Shown here: positions 51,740 to 61,700 of the stretch, piece after piece
Position numbering within the stretch: the stretch's first letter is position 1
How the letters are laid out: each line of letters starts with the position of its first letter
DNA from: Luteococcus sp038433155
GTDB taxonomy: Bacteria > Actinomycetota > Actinomycetes > Propionibacteriales > Propionibacteriaceae
Length of the DNA: 64,000 nt
Reading direction: 5' to 3'
NCBI RefSeq assembly: GCF_038433155.1
Contig: NZ_JBCDMW010000034.1
Span: forward strand, 1 to 64,000
The notes under the pieces: generated by a model
What the model saw: the letters and a program-made list of their open reading frames with translations, nothing else
Told to the model about the DNA's origin: nothing
Databases searched by the model: none
Position numbers and translations under genes: made by a program

Positions 51740-52681
51740 ATGAGCAAAGTCGCTCACCGGCAATTGCCGCTACGGCAGCGGTGGCAGAAGGACTGGCAAC
51801 GAGTACTGATGCTCTTGCCGGCAGTGGTCATGCTGCTGCTCTTCTTCTACATCCCGATCCTGGGCAATGTGATCGCCTTCCAGGACTACCAACCCTTCCT
51901 GGGGATCAGCGGCTCGGAGTGGGTGGGCCTGGAGAACTTCACCAGCCTGCTGGACGAGCCGGACTTCCTGACCGCCCTGAAGAACACCCTGGTGCTGGCC
52001 CTGTTCCAGCTGGTCTTCTTCTTCCCGGTGCCGCTGCTGCTGGCCCTGATGGTGGATTCGCTGCTCAACGACAAGATCAAGCGGATCTTCCAGACCATCG
52101 TCTACCTGCCCCACTTCTTCAGCTGGGTGCTGGTGATCGCGCTCTTCCAGCAGACGCTGGGTGGCGCCGGGCTGCTGAACAACTTCCTGCGTAGCACCGG
52201 CCACCAACCGATCGACATCATGACCAACCCGGCCACCTTCCCCTGGTTGGCCACCGGGCAGCTGATCTGGAAGGACGCCGGCTGGGCGATGATCATCTTC
52301 CTGGCGGCGCTGGCCAATGTCGACGTCGAGCTCTACGAGGCGGCGGCCTCCGACGGCGCCAGCAAGTGGCGACGGATGTGGCACGTCACCCTGCCCAGCA
52401 TCCGGGGCGTGGTGATCCTGCTGCTGATCCTGCGGATCGGCGACATCCTGTCCGTCGGCTTCGAACAGTTCATCCTGCAGCGCGACAACGTCGGGGCCGG
52501 CGCCGCCGAGGTCCTGGACACCTACACCTACTACGCGGGCGTGGTCGGCGGCGGGTGGAGCATCGGCGCTGCCGCCGGTCTGGCCAAGGGTGTGATCGGG
52601 GCGCTGCTGATCTGGGCTGCCAACTCCATTGCCCACCGGATGGGCGAACCCGGAATCTTCCAGTCGGCCAAGGAGAAGTGA
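51740..52681 (+). CDS. Carbohydrate ABC transporter permease (LplB-like)
   Basis: A 313-residue inner-membrane permease with six predicted helices. The EAA loop reads YEAAASDGASKWRRMWHVTLP. The N-terminus (QRWQKDWQRVLMLLPAVVMLLLFFYIP) and overall type match LplB/UgpA-like permeases of complex-polysaccharide importers. GGAGGG precedes ATG 51740. The stop shares one base with the next ATG. No ATPase is encoded in the locus. Confidence 0.88.
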   Translation: MSKVAHRQLPLRQRWQKDWQRVLMLLPAVVMLLLFFYIPILGNVIAFQDYQPFLGISGSEWVGLENFTSLLDEPDFLTALKNTLVLALFQLVFFFPVPLLLALMVDSLLNDKIKRIFQTIVYLPHFFSWVLVIALFQQTLGGAGLLNNFLRSTGHQPIDIMTNPATFPWLATGQLIWKDAGWAMIIFLAALANVDVELYEAAASDGASKWRRMWHVTLPSIRGVVILLLILRIGDILSVGFEQFILQRDNVGAGAAEVLDTYTYYAGVVGGGWSIGAAAGLAKGVIGALLIWAANSIAHRMGEPGIFQSAKEK

Positions 52682-53580
52682 TGGCAAAGCACACCCCCTC
52701 CCACCTGCCGGCCTGGATGGAGAAGCCCTCCAAGATCAGCCTGGCCCTCAAGGGCCTGGTCATCCTGGCCGTGAGCTTCTCCATCCTGTTCCCGCTGTTG
52801 GTGGTGATCAGCACGTCGATCGCCAGCGAGGCAGAGATCGTCCAGGCCGGCGGCTATGTGGTCTTCCCCAAGAACCCCACCCTTGAGGCCTACGCCACAC
52901 TCTTCCGCGGGCCCTTCATGATGCGCGCCCTGATGATCTCGGCCTTCATCACCATCATCGGCACCGTCAGTGCGCTCTTCGTCACCACCACCGCCGCCTA
53001 CGCCACGTCGCGGCCCTGCCTGTTCGGCCGCCCAGCGCTCTTCCTCATCCTGTTCACCCTGCTCTTCGCGCCCGGGCTCATCCCGATGTTCCTGATGATC
53101 CGCAGCATGGGTCTGCTGGACTCGGTGTGGTCGCTGATCCTGCCGGGCACGTTGAGCGCCTTCAACTTCGTGGTGTTGCGGTCCTTCTTCCAAGGGATCC
53201 CCCAGGAGTTGATCGAGTCGGCCCAAATCGACGGCGCCAGTGACTTCACCATCCTGCGGCGGATCATGCTGCCACTGTCCAAGGCGCCCCTGGCCGTGGT
53301 GGGGCTGTTCTACGCCGTCGGTTTCTGGAATTCCTTCTTCAATGCCCTGCTCTACCTGCAGCGACGCACGGACCTCTACCCGGTCCAGGTGATCCTGCGT
53401 TCCTATGTGGTGCAGGGCAATTCGCTGGCTGCAGACCAGTTGGGCGTGGACAAGGCGCCGCCCCCGCAGTCGCTGCAGATGGCCATCGTGATGGTTGCGC
53501 TGGTCCCCATCCTGTGTGTCTACCCGTTCCTGCAACGCCACTTCACGAAGGGCGTCATCACCGGTGCCGTCAAGGGCTGA
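52681..53580 (+). CDS. Carbohydrate ABC transporter permease (YtcP-like)
   Basis: The second membrane subunit, 299 residues with six helices. The EAA loop is LIESAQIDGASDFTILRRIMLP. It has the long final segments (APPPQSLQMAIVMVALVPILCVYPFLQRHF) characteristic of YtcP-type permeases that partner with LplB types and lipoprotein binding proteins. ATG 52681 overlaps the upstream stop, with AAGGAGAAG before it. Confidence 0.88.
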   Translation: MAKHTPSHLPAWMEKPSKISLALKGLVILAVSFSILFPLLVVISTSIASEAEIVQAGGYVVFPKNPTLEAYATLFRGPFMMRALMISAFITIIGTVSALFVTTTAAYATSRPCLFGRPALFLILFTLLFAPGLIPMFLMIRSMGLLDSVWSLILPGTLSAFNFVVLRSFFQGIPQELIESAQIDGASDFTILRRIMLPLSKAPLAVVGLFYAVGFWNSFFNALLYLQRRTDLYPVQVILRSYVVQGNSLAADQLGVDKAPPPQSLQMAIVMVALVPILCVYPFLQRHFTKGVITGAVKG

Positions 53581-53607
53581 CGAGCACCACAACAGAAAGG
53601 CCGGTCC

Positions 53608-55224
53608 ATGTCACTGTCACGTCGAACGCTGCTCCAGGCAAGCACGGCTGCTGCGGCGCTGGCCGCCACGGGCTGCAGCTCCAAGTCCGGTGGTGGCGGC
53701 AATGCCTCCGACTCCGCCGGGGTGCAGCTTCCCACCTACGTCGAGTTCAACAAGGTCAAGCCGGATCTGCCGGGCAATGAGCAGGGGCTGCAACAGGGCT
53801 TCCTGAAGTTCCCGGAGGAGTTCGTCGCCTCCACCAAGGGGGCACCGCTGAAGGGCAAGGTCACCGGGCTGAGCGAGACCTTCGCCGTGCCGTCGCCCGC
53901 CATGAACAAGAACCCGTTCTGGCAGCGGCTGAACAAGTCCCTGGGTGGAGAGCTGGACCTGATCATCGGCACCGATCCGGGCTATCCGGAGAAGTTCGCC
54001 ACCATCCTGGCCAGTGACGACCTGCCGGACATGATGTGGGTGCCGCCGAACCAGGGCATCCCCAATGTCGGGCCGATGCTGGAGGCCAAGTTCACCGACC
54101 TCACCAAGTACCTCAGTGGCGACGCGGTCAAGGAGTACCCGAACCTCGCGGCGCTCAAACCGGAATCCTGGCGCACGGCCGTGGTCAACGGCAAGATCTG
54201 GGGCGCCCCCATCCCCAGCACGCCCTTCGGGCAGGTGATGGGCGGGAATCCCGACGTCTGGAAGAAGGTCGGCGGGATGCAGTGCAAGACCGCCGACGAG
54301 TTCTTCGAGAAGTGCAAGGAGCTCAGTACCGGCAACCGGTACGCGCTGGAACCGTCCTACATCAACATGATGCACATGTTCGGCGAATGGTTCGGCGTCC
54401 CGAACGGCTGGCGGGTGAACAAGGACCGCACCCTGACCTGGGGGATGGAGACCGACAACTACAAGGCCGCTCTGGAGTATGCAGCCAAGCTGTTCAAGGC
54501 CGGCGTCTTCCATCCCAATGCCAACATGCCCGACGCCCGGCCGCTGGTGGCACAGGGCCAGTTGGCCGCCTTCGTCTCCGTAGGCCCGATCGCCGTCGGT
54601 GAGCTGCGCGCCTTCAAGAAGGACGTCCAGGCCGACGTCATGGTGCCTTTCGGCTGGGACGGCAAGGCCAAGCCCGTCTATGACATGGGATACGGCACCG
54701 TTGGCTTCACCCCCTTCAAGAAGGCCGACGAGGGCAAGATCCGGGAGCTGTTGAGCCTGATCGACTGGCTCTCCGCCCCCTTCGGCACCGCGGAATGGGT
54801 GGCCAAGAACTTCGGCGCGGAGGGCCAGGACTGGGTTCGCAAGGACGACGACCTGGTCTTCACCCCGGCGGCCGAGACCAATGCCCCCGGGCTGGTCTCC
54901 GCGCTGCAGATCATGAGCAGTTGCGAGAACCCGCTCTACCAGTCCGGTCATCCGGAGGACACCAGGAAGGCACACGAGCTGGAGCAGAAACTGCTGCCGA
55001 TCGCGCAGCAGTCGCCCACCAAGGGCACCTACTCGGACACCAACTCCAAGAAGGGCGCCAAGATCGGCGCCGAGGTCCGAGACACCATGGTGGACGTTCT
55101 GACCGGCCGCAAGAAGATGGCCGAGTTCGACGCGGCGTTGAAGCGGTGGCGCTCGCAGGGTGGCGACAAGATCCGCGAGGAATACCAGAAGGTCTTGCCG
55201 GAGGGTGTTCCGGTCACCGAGTGA
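53608..55224 (+). CDS. Extracellular solute-binding lipoprotein (LipO-like)
   Basis: A 538-residue binding protein, large as is typical for LipO-type proteins that bind oligosaccharides. The N-terminus has a twin-arginine motif (SRRTLLQAS) and a lipobox (ATGC, Cys 23), suggesting Tat export and lipid anchoring. The middle has DLIIGTDPGYPEKFATILASDDLPDMMWVP and NGKIWGAPIPSTP, conserved in the family. AAAGGCC precedes ATG 53608. Third gene of the ABC operon; the ligand is likely a galactose-containing oligosaccharide given GH35 next door. Confidence 0.87.
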   Translation: MSLSRRTLLQASTAAAALAATGCSSKSGGGGNASDSAGVQLPTYVEFNKVKPDLPGNEQGLQQGFLKFPEEFVASTKGAPLKGKVTGLSETFAVPSPAMNKNPFWQRLNKSLGGELDLIIGTDPGYPEKFATILASDDLPDMMWVPPNQGIPNVGPMLEAKFTDLTKYLSGDAVKEYPNLAALKPESWRTAVVNGKIWGAPIPSTPFGQVMGGNPDVWKKVGGMQCKTADEFFEKCKELSTGNRYALEPSYINMMHMFGEWFGVPNGWRVNKDRTLTWGMETDNYKAALEYAAKLFKAGVFHPNANMPDARPLVAQGQLAAFVSVGPIAVGELRAFKKDVQADVMVPFGWDGKAKPVYDMGYGTVGFTPFKKADEGKIRELLSLIDWLSAPFGTAEWVAKNFGAEGQDWVRKDDDLVFTPAAETNAPGLVSALQIMSSCENPLYQSGHPEDTRKAHELEQKLLPIAQQSPTKGTYSDTNSKKGAKIGAEVRDTMVDVLTGRKKMAEFDAALKRWRSQGGDKIREEYQKVLPEGVPVTE

Positions 55225-55234
55225 GGCAGTTCGA

Positions 55235-55240
55235 TACCGT
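55235..55240 (+). promoter_or_regulatory. -10 hexamer, leaderless lacI mRNA
   Basis: TACCGT, 6 bases before ATG 55247, in the 22-base gap after the binding-protein gene. It lets the regulator be made independently of the operon. Confidence 0.5.
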
Positions 55241-55246
55241 CTGCCC

Positions 55247-56257
55247 ATGAACTCGCAACGCCCGACGATGCGGATGGTGGCGGCCGAGGCCGGAGTCTCG
55301 ACCGCCATCGTCTCGCAGGTGCTGAACGGCCGCACCGACACCGCGTCGCCAGCCACCCGGGAGCGGGTCTTCGCCGCTGCCAAAGCGTTGGGTTACCGGA
55401 TCAACCGCACCGCGCGGGCGATGCGGACCGGCCGCACCGGTCTGGCGCTGCTCTCCTTGACCATGCTCCCCGACCCGTGGAGCCAGGAGGCGGCGCAGGC
55501 TCTCACCCGGCGGCTGGCGGCTGAAGGGGTCCAGGCACTGGTGCTGCCCGACGGCAACTGGCGCGAGGTGTTGCGCCAGCACGACTTCGACGTCGCCTTC
55601 ATCGATGCGGCCGAGGATGCCCATCAGGAGACCCTGACCCAGCTGGTCAAGGAGGGGAACAGACTGGTGGTGATGGGCGGCAAGGCGCTGCAGGCCGACG
55701 GCTTCGACGTGGTGCGATCGCCTGGGCTGGATGGCTGCCGGGCGGCGATGCGGCATCTGGTCCAGATGGGTCACCGTCGGATTCACTGCCTGGGCGGTCG
55801 TGTCGACGGGGTGTACACGCCGCGCGTCGAGGCCTGGCGGGAGGTGCTGACCGAACATGGCCTGCCGTGCGGTGAACAGATGCTGCATCCCTTCGGCTAT
55901 GACCGCAATGAGGCGATGGCCGCGGCCCTGGCGGCACTGGGGCGGGGTCAGGACGGGCCCACGGCGCTGTTCTGCACCACCGACTTCGCGGCCATCGCCG
56001 CGGTCCAGGCAGCGCGTTTCCTGAACCTGCGCGTACCCGACGACATCTCCATCATCGGGGCGGGCAACACAGCGGAGGGGCGGGGGCTGAAGCCCGCCCT
56101 CTCCTCGGTGGGGCCCGAGAACTTCATGGACCGGGTTGCGGACATCCTGATGGATCGGCTGTACGACCGACGCGAACCTCTGGTCCATACATTCGGCTGG
56201 GAGTTGTTCGTGCGCGAGAGCAGCGCGGCTCCCGCGACGAGGGGCCCGGCCAGGTGA
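55247..56257 (+). CDS. LacI-family regulator of the galactoside locus
   Basis: A 336-residue repressor. Helix-turn-helix PTMRMVAAEAGVSTAIVSQVLNG at residues about 5-27, hinge region YRINRTARAMRTGRTG, then a sugar-sensing domain from about 62 (LALLSLTMLP, LFCTTDFAAIAAVQAARFL, IIGAGNTAEGRGLKP). It probably binds GCTAATCGATTAGC at 51697. ATG 55247 is supported by the TACCGT -10. Last gene of the locus. Confidence 0.86.
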   Translation: MNSQRPTMRMVAAEAGVSTAIVSQVLNGRTDTASPATRERVFAAAKALGYRINRTARAMRTGRTGLALLSLTMLPDPWSQEAAQALTRRLAAEGVQALVLPDGNWREVLRQHDFDVAFIDAAEDAHQETLTQLVKEGNRLVVMGGKALQADGFDVVRSPGLDGCRAAMRHLVQMGHRRIHCLGGRVDGVYTPRVEAWREVLTEHGLPCGEQMLHPFGYDRNEAMAAALAALGRGQDGPTALFCTTDFAAIAAVQAARFLNLRVPDDISIIGAGNTAEGRGLKPALSSVGPENFMDRVADILMDRLYDRREPLVHTFGWELFVRESSAAPATRGPAR

Positions 56258-56566
56258 GCTCTGGACAAGTCTGGGAACCGCGCCTCAGCTGAACTCCGGG
56301 CTACGACGCCTTCGACGCCAGGTCATCACTGAGGCGGCAGAGCCGTCGGGAAAGGGCGGGGCTGCCGCCCTGGGCACGGTACCCGGCAAGAGCCTTCGGG
56401 CAGAGTCTGTATACACACCACCATCCACACTCTCGTGCTGAAGTCTCTGGCCAAGTGCTCGCTGCACGGTCTGGCCAGGGGGGGCGGGGTCTCCGGCGGG
56501 CGTGGAGCAGCCGGGTGGGAAGGGTGGCTGAGTCGGTCAGAGCCATCCGGGGCCGGTGGCCGTGCG
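56258..56566. other. Spacer between lacI and the isochorismatase gene
   Basis: 309 bases between convergent genes. No gene or terminator of note is visible. It holds an isolated TGTATACA palindrome (56408-56415), a core seen in some GntR-family sites, but no adjacent start codon that it could control. Confidence 0.4.
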
Positions 56567-57235
56567 TCAGTCGTCGGATTCCGGGTCTCCCAAGCCCAGG
56601 GCGACGTCCTCGGCGTCCTCCTCGGCCTGCTCCTCGGCTTCGATCGCCTCCAGCTTGTCCTCGTCGTCCAGCCGCGCGACGGGGGCGAAGACCACGTCGG
56701 CAGCCTTGCACAGCCGGGAGGTTACGCCGGGCAGTCGCGTGGTCCACGCCAGCTTGTTCACCACCGCCACCAGCTCTTCGCCGGTGAAGTGCAGCGCGTC
56801 GTAGGAGGCGCCGGCCGCCGTGTGGGCGTCCTCCACCAGCGTCGTGTCATAGCCGCGGTAGAGGGCCCCGAACAGGGTGCTGCGGACGCAGAAGTCGCTC
56901 TGGGCGCCGGTGACCCAGACATGGTTGGCGCCGGCGGCGGCCAGCACGTCGTCCAGGTCCGTCTCCGCGAAGGAGTCCCCGTAGCGCTTCTCGATGATCT
57001 GTTCGCCGGGTTCGGGCAGCAGCTCGGGCACGATCTGCCACTCCTGGCTGCCTGCCTCCAGCCCGGGGCTCTGGTGCCGTACCCAGACCACCGGGGTACC
57101 GGCCAACCGCGCCCGGCGCACCAGGTCCACGATGGTCTCGATGATCCGGTGCGCATGCCACAGGTCCTGCATCACCCCAACCTGGACGTCGACGACCAGC
57201 AGGGCATCACCACTGCGCTGTGGGAACAGGCTCAT
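56567..57235 (-). CDS. Isochorismatase-family cysteine hydrolase
   Basis: A 222-residue hydrolase of the isochorismatase-like fold, which covers nicotinamidases, carbamoyl-hydrolases and isochorismatases. The catalytic Asp is in VVDVQVGVM, the Lys in IEKRYGDSF, and the Cys in GAQSDFCVRSTLFGA. The C-terminal 30 residues are strongly acidic (EAEEQAEEDAEDV) and not part of the core fold. The ATG at 57235 is preferred with AAAGGAG 5 bases upstream; GTG 57238 is adjacent. Substrate unknown. Confidence 0.82.
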   Translation of the reverse strand: MSLFPQRSGDALLVVDVQVGVMQDLWHAHRIIETIVDLVRRARLAGTPVVWVRHQSPGLEAGSQEWQIVPELLPEPGEQIIEKRYGDSFAETDLDDVLAAAGANHVWVTGAQSDFCVRSTLFGALYRGYDTTLVEDAHTAAGASYDALHFTGEELVAVVNKLAWTTRLPGVTSRLCKAADVVFAPVARLDDEDKLEAIEAEEQAEEDAEDVALGLGDPESDD

Positions 57236-57283
57236 CACGGCTCCTTTCCTGGAGGTAAGACGAGCCTAGCGGTTGGAAATGGG

Positions 57284-57316
57284 CCGAGGGCCCGGCTCAC
57301 TGAGCCGGGCCCTCGG
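57284..57316 (-). terminator. Terminator of the NlpC/P60 gene
   Basis: A perfect 15-bp stem (CCGAGGGCCCGGCTC arm) with a 3-nt loop, 33 bases past the stop on the minus strand. It lies upstream of the isochorismatase promoter. Confidence 0.75.
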
Positions 57317-57348
57317 GAGGGTCTTGCGGTTGATCAGGCAGTGCTTGA

Positions 57349-58197
57349 TCAGGCGGGGCGCACGGCGCCAGCGATCGGCATCGAGTCGACGGCCACCTTG
57401 GCCACCGGCTTGCCGGGGCGCGAGGAGTGGATGATCATGCCGTCGCCGACGTAGATGCCCACGTGGCCACCGCCGTAGTAGATCACCAGGTCGCCGGGCT
57501 GCAGGTTGGAGGTGGAGACGCTCTGCAGACCGCTCCACTGGGCGTAGCTGGTGCGCGGGATGTTCACGCCGGCCGAGGCCCAAGCGGCCGAGGTCAGGCC
57601 GGAGCAGTCGTAGCCACCGTTGCCGGTGCCACCGTAGACATAGGAGCTGCCGATGGCGCCGTAGGCGTAGTTGACGGCTGCCTGGGCGGCGCTGGAGGAG
57701 GCGCTGCTGGTGACCGAGCGGGAGCTGGTCAGGGTGCGGGCGCTGGAGCTGTCGGACGAGGCACTGACCTGGCTGGACTCGTCGGAGTCGCTGGTCTGCG
57801 CGTCGCCGAGGGCGCTCAGGGTCCGGGCGGTGGCGCGGCCGGTCACGGTCAGGCCGTTGTCGGCCTGGAAGCGCTCCAGGGCGCCCCGGGTGATGGTCCC
57901 GAAGTAGCCGGTGGCCGGGACGTCGTAGCCGGCGGCGGTCAGCTTCTGCTGCAGGCTGCGCACGGCCTCGCTCCGGGTGCCGAAGGTGACCGAACCGGAG
58001 GTGTTGGAGGCCGACGAGGTGACCTTGCGGGGGGCCGGGCTGGAGGGCGCCTGGTAGTCGCTGGTGGCGCTGGTGCTGGAGTCCGAGGAGGTGGACACCG
58101 GGGCTTGGGCGTGGGCGGCCGGCGCGACGATCATCATGGAGCCGCCCAGCGCCATCGTGGCGATGGCGGTGCTGGAGATGGCGCGGAGCTTCGACAT
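57349..58197 (-). CDS. Secreted NlpC/P60 peptidoglycan hydrolase with PG-binding domain
   Basis: An exported cell-wall endopeptidase of 282 residues that cleaves peptide stems. Signal peptide 1-30 (cleavage after AAHA). A Ser/Thr-rich linker precedes a peptidoglycan_binding_1 domain at about 68-133 (SEAVRSLQQKLTAAGYDVPATGYFG), then a second linker, then NlpC/P60 from about 165 with the catalytic Cys in YDCSGLT (about 198), His in GHVGIYV and third residue His in IIHSS. GTCTTCC/AAAGGAAG gives a ribosome site before the ATG. Made from a clear promoter at 58279-58307. Confidence 0.92.
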   Translation of the reverse strand: MSKLRAISSTAIATMALGGSMMIVAPAAHAQAPVSTSSDSSTSATSDYQAPSSPAPRKVTSSASNTSGSVTFGTRSEAVRSLQQKLTAAGYDVPATGYFGTITRGALERFQADNGLTVTGRATARTLSALGDAQTSDSDESSQVSASSDSSSARTLTSSRSVTSSASSSAAQAAVNYAYGAIGSSYVYGGTGNGGYDCSGLTSAAWASAGVNIPRTSYAQWSGLQSVSTSNLQPGDLVIYYGGGHVGIYVGDGMIIHSSRPGKPVAKVAVDSMPIAGAVRPA

Positions 58198-58278
58198 GGT
58201 CTTCCTTTGCTGTTGCCTGTATCCCGAGTCCGAAGGCTCTGGGCATCTGTGCTTGTCACCAGTGGGCGACGGTCACCG

Positions 58279-58307
58279 ACACTAGGTTTCTGAGAGTCTC
58301 TTATCAA
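58279..58307 (-). promoter_or_regulatory. Promoter of the NlpC/P60 gene
   Basis: On the minus strand TTGATA (58307-58302) and TAGTGT (58284-58279) are separated by exactly 17 bases. Predicted start near 58272 gives a 75-base leader. Confidence 0.6.
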
Positions 58308-58717
58308 ATCTTGGGTTCGGATCGGGTGGACGGTCGCCCCACTGGGGTGAGGGATGCGGTCGTCGGGGTGACCTCCCGATCCCCTGTCAGAGAAGCGATC
58401 CAGAAATCAGCCCTGCGAGAAAAGTGAGATTCTTCACAGTTTTCGGCGATGCTGCCGAGATGACCCTGTCGGGGGCTGCTGGGGGCACGGACGGGGTGGG
58501 CGTGCCTGGGGCCGCCGCATCCCGGGGGCCACCCCATGACGGCTTCCCGCATGGTGGACGGCCCACCAATCCGTGTCGGCAGACGCCGGGAACGCCGTGG
58601 TGCGGTGCGACGGCTGCTGACGGAGCCCTGCCGGCCGAGCAGGTCCGCACGATTACTGCGCAGGCCGCCTGGCGGCGGGCGCGCGGCGCTCTCCGGGGGA
58701 TCTGGGGCCTGGAGCAT

Positions 58718-58753
58718 GGCTGAGGGCCACCCGGGACAGGGTGGCCCTCAGCC
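58718..58753 (-). terminator. Terminator of the amylase-pullulanase gene
   Basis: A perfect 15-bp stem (GGCTGAGGGCCACCC arm) with a 6-nt loop, starting 24 bases past the stop codon. Confidence 0.75.
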
Positions 58754-58777
58754 GGCACTTCCCACGAAGGGGCGCCG

Positions 58778-61700
58778 CTACTTCTGGACGAAGACCGCCA
58801 CGGTGCGGGGCGGGACCGTGAAGGTGCCGCGGGCCGGGTCGTAACTGGCCTTCTTGACCACGGGGTCGGCACCCTTGGCCTGCGCCGGGCTGAGGGTGAA
58901 GCCCTGGCCCTGCACCGCCTTGACGGGCTGGCGCTGGGTGTTGGGCGTGGTGTTGTAGACCACCACCAGACCCTTCAGCGACGGATCCGCGTCGGCACCG
59001 ACGGTGTCGTCGATCCGTTGCACCAGCACGCCCTGTCGCATGGCATTGGTGCCGGAGACCGGGTAGCTCACCTTGGCCTTGATCTGCTCCGCCGAGCCCA
59101 GCCGGAAGAGCCGGGTGGAGGACCGCAGCTTCAGCAGGTCCGTGGCCTGGGCCGAGGCTCGCAGCACCTGCTCCTGGCTGGGCCTGTTCTTCGGGTCCGC
59201 CAGCAGCGGCTGCATGAAGCCGTACTTGGCCTCATTGTCCGCGGCCGGGGGCAGGCCCTTGCCGAAGCCATTGTCCGCCCCCGTCCAGTCCAGCCTGTTG
59301 AACCAGTCACCCGAGTTGTAGGAGTTGCGGTCCAGGGACTTGCTGCGCAGCAGGTCCGCACCGGCGTGCCAGAACGACGGCGTCTGCGCCAGCGCGGTGG
59401 TGGCCAGGCTGACGGTGTTCATTCGTACCCGGTCATCCATCGACGTCGTCGAGGGCATCTTCATGGTCAGCGAATCCCACAGGGTCTCGTTGTCATGGGC
59501 GTCCACATAGCTGATCACCTCCGACGGCTGGCTGGCGTAGCCGGCCGGGGCGCCGTTGTAGTCGATCTGCGCGCCGGTCTTCACCGTGCCACCGGTGGTC
59601 TTGAAGGAGTAGTCCTTCAGGTTCCCGGCCAGGCCCAGCTGCACCAGGTCCATGTCATGGTCCAGGCTCTTGGCGGCGTCGACATTGATCGGCGCGCCAT
59701 TGGGGTCCGTGGCCTCCCCGGAGCCGAAGCCCTGCTTGCGGGGGTCCTCGTCGAACGGACCGCCGCCGCGGACCGCGTCGCGCAGCCGGTCACTGAAAGT
59801 GCCAATCCCGGTGCCATCCAGTTGGCCCTGGGTGGCCTGGGTGAACAGGGCATTGTCCGCCACCTCGCCGAAGTTCCAGCCCTCGCCGTAGAGGTAGATC
59901 TGCTTGCCGTCGACGCCGTCCTTGCGCAGGGTCAGCTTGTCCAACGCGGTGCGGACCGCCTTCATGTTCTCCACCGAGTGGTGGCCCATCAGGTCGTACC
60001 GGAAGCCGTCCACCTTGTAGGCCTTGGCCCACAGCACGGTGGAGTCCACCATCAGCTTGCCCATCATGGCGTGCTCGGTGGCGGTGTTCTGGCAGCAGGT
60101 GGAGGTGTAGACCCCGCCCTTGGCGTCCAGCCGCTGGTAGTAGCCGGGCACCACCTTGTCCAGCACGGACTTGGGGTCCTGCCCCGAGGCCGGGGTGTGG
60201 TTGTAGACCTGGTCCAGCACCACCCGCAGACCGTTGGCGTGCAGGGCGCCCACCATGGTGCGGAACTCGGCCACCCGGTTGCCGCCATCGGCGGCGGTGG
60301 TGCTGGAGGCGTAGCTGCCCTCCGGTGCCAGGTAGTGCAACGGGTCGTAGCCCCAGTTGTAGCCGTCGGCATCCGCAATCTTCTGGATGCAGGCCTGCTG
60401 CTCCTGGGAGTCCGGCGGGAAGGCGGACAGGTCACACGGCGGGGTGGCCTGCTTGGCCTTGTCCTCCTGGATGGTCGCGATGTCGAAGGTGGGCAGCAGG
60501 TGCACCGTGTTCAGCCCGGCCCGGGCCAGCTTCCGCAGGTGCTTGGTGCCGTCGCCATTGCTGGCGAACGCCTTGTAGGAACCGCGATCGGCTGCCGGAA
60601 CGGTCTTGTCCTGGATGGAGAAGTCCCGCACGTGCAGCTCGTAGATGGTGGAGTCCACGCTGTGGGCCAGCTTCGGCGAGGCCGTCTTCGTCCACTGCTT
60701 GGGCTTCCACTGCGGGCTGTCCAGGTTGACCGCGACGGAGCGGGTGGAGTTCAGGGTGAGTGCCACCGAATAGGGGTCGGTGACCAGGTTGGTCACCACC
60801 TTCTGCTCGCTGGGCACGAAGACCTTCACCTCGTACAGGTAGCGGGCATTCTCCAGCGTGCGTCCGGTGCGGGCCTGCCAACTACCCGACGCATCCCGGG
60901 TCATCCGGGTACGGGTGGCCTTCGACGCGTCCTGGTCCGCCGAACCCGCGGGCCAGGTCAGCAGGGTCACCTGCTGGGCCGTCGGGGCCCACACCCGGAA
61001 GGTCAACCGGCCGCCCTGGAAGGTGGCGCCATAGCTCTTGCCGGCCGCGGCCTTGGCATACAGGTTGTCCAGCACCAGCGGGAGCTGCACCCCGGTGGCG
61101 TCCATCAGGGAACCGAGGTCGTCGTACATCGCGACGGCCACCTGCCCGGTCAGGATCTGCGGCACCTGCTTGGCGGTCCGCTTGTCCAGATCCAGCGCCA
61201 GGTAGCCCTTCAGCTGCGGGTTGGCCTTCAGGGTCTTGGCGTCCAGCCCGGCCGGGTTGTAGGTCAGGCTGGCCTGCTGGGCGTCATCCCCGGTCAGGGT
61301 CTCGGCATCCACCGTCAGCCCGCCGCTCTTGGACCAGTGCAGCCGCCAGTTCAGGAAGGCCGGATCCACTCCGGCTGGCACGGCGCTGGCCGGCCAGGCG
61401 ATGGTGTCCCGGTCAACCCAGATGGCCTTCTGGGCCTTGAGGTCCGGTGCGGCGCCGGCCTTGGCCGAGCTCACCGTCGTCTTGTGGGTGGCCGAGTCAT
61501 AGCTGATGGTCATCACGGTGCCGTCGGCCGGAACCGTCATGGTGATGTTGTTGCCACCCGCGGTGCCGCCGTCGCCGTAGTTCTTGTCCCAGGACAGTCC
61601 CTCGGCGATCTTGAACTCGTAGTTGCCGGCCGGGATAGCCGCCGAGCTCCAGGTGTAGACGCCGTCACCGTCGGGGTCGGTGAGCCAGGGCTGCATGCAG

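Larger units (their letters stand above)
58198..58777. other. Spacer upstream of the NlpC/P60 gene
   Basis: 580 bases. The promoter-proximal 75 bases form the NlpC leader. The rest contains weak open frames on both strands without recognisable protein, and the terminator at 58718-58753. I looked for a ydaO/c-di-AMP riboswitch, often found before such genes, and could not identify one. Confidence 0.5.

Noticed and set aside
56301..56747. Minus-strand open frame after the isochorismatase gene
   Set aside because: Arg/Pro-rich shadow frame overlapping the hydrolase in another frame, no domain and no ribosome site.
58198..58440. ydaO-type c-di-AMP riboswitch before the NlpC gene
   Set aside because: A clear TTGATA-N17-TAGTGT promoter leaves only a 75-base leader, too short, and I could not match the conserved motif.
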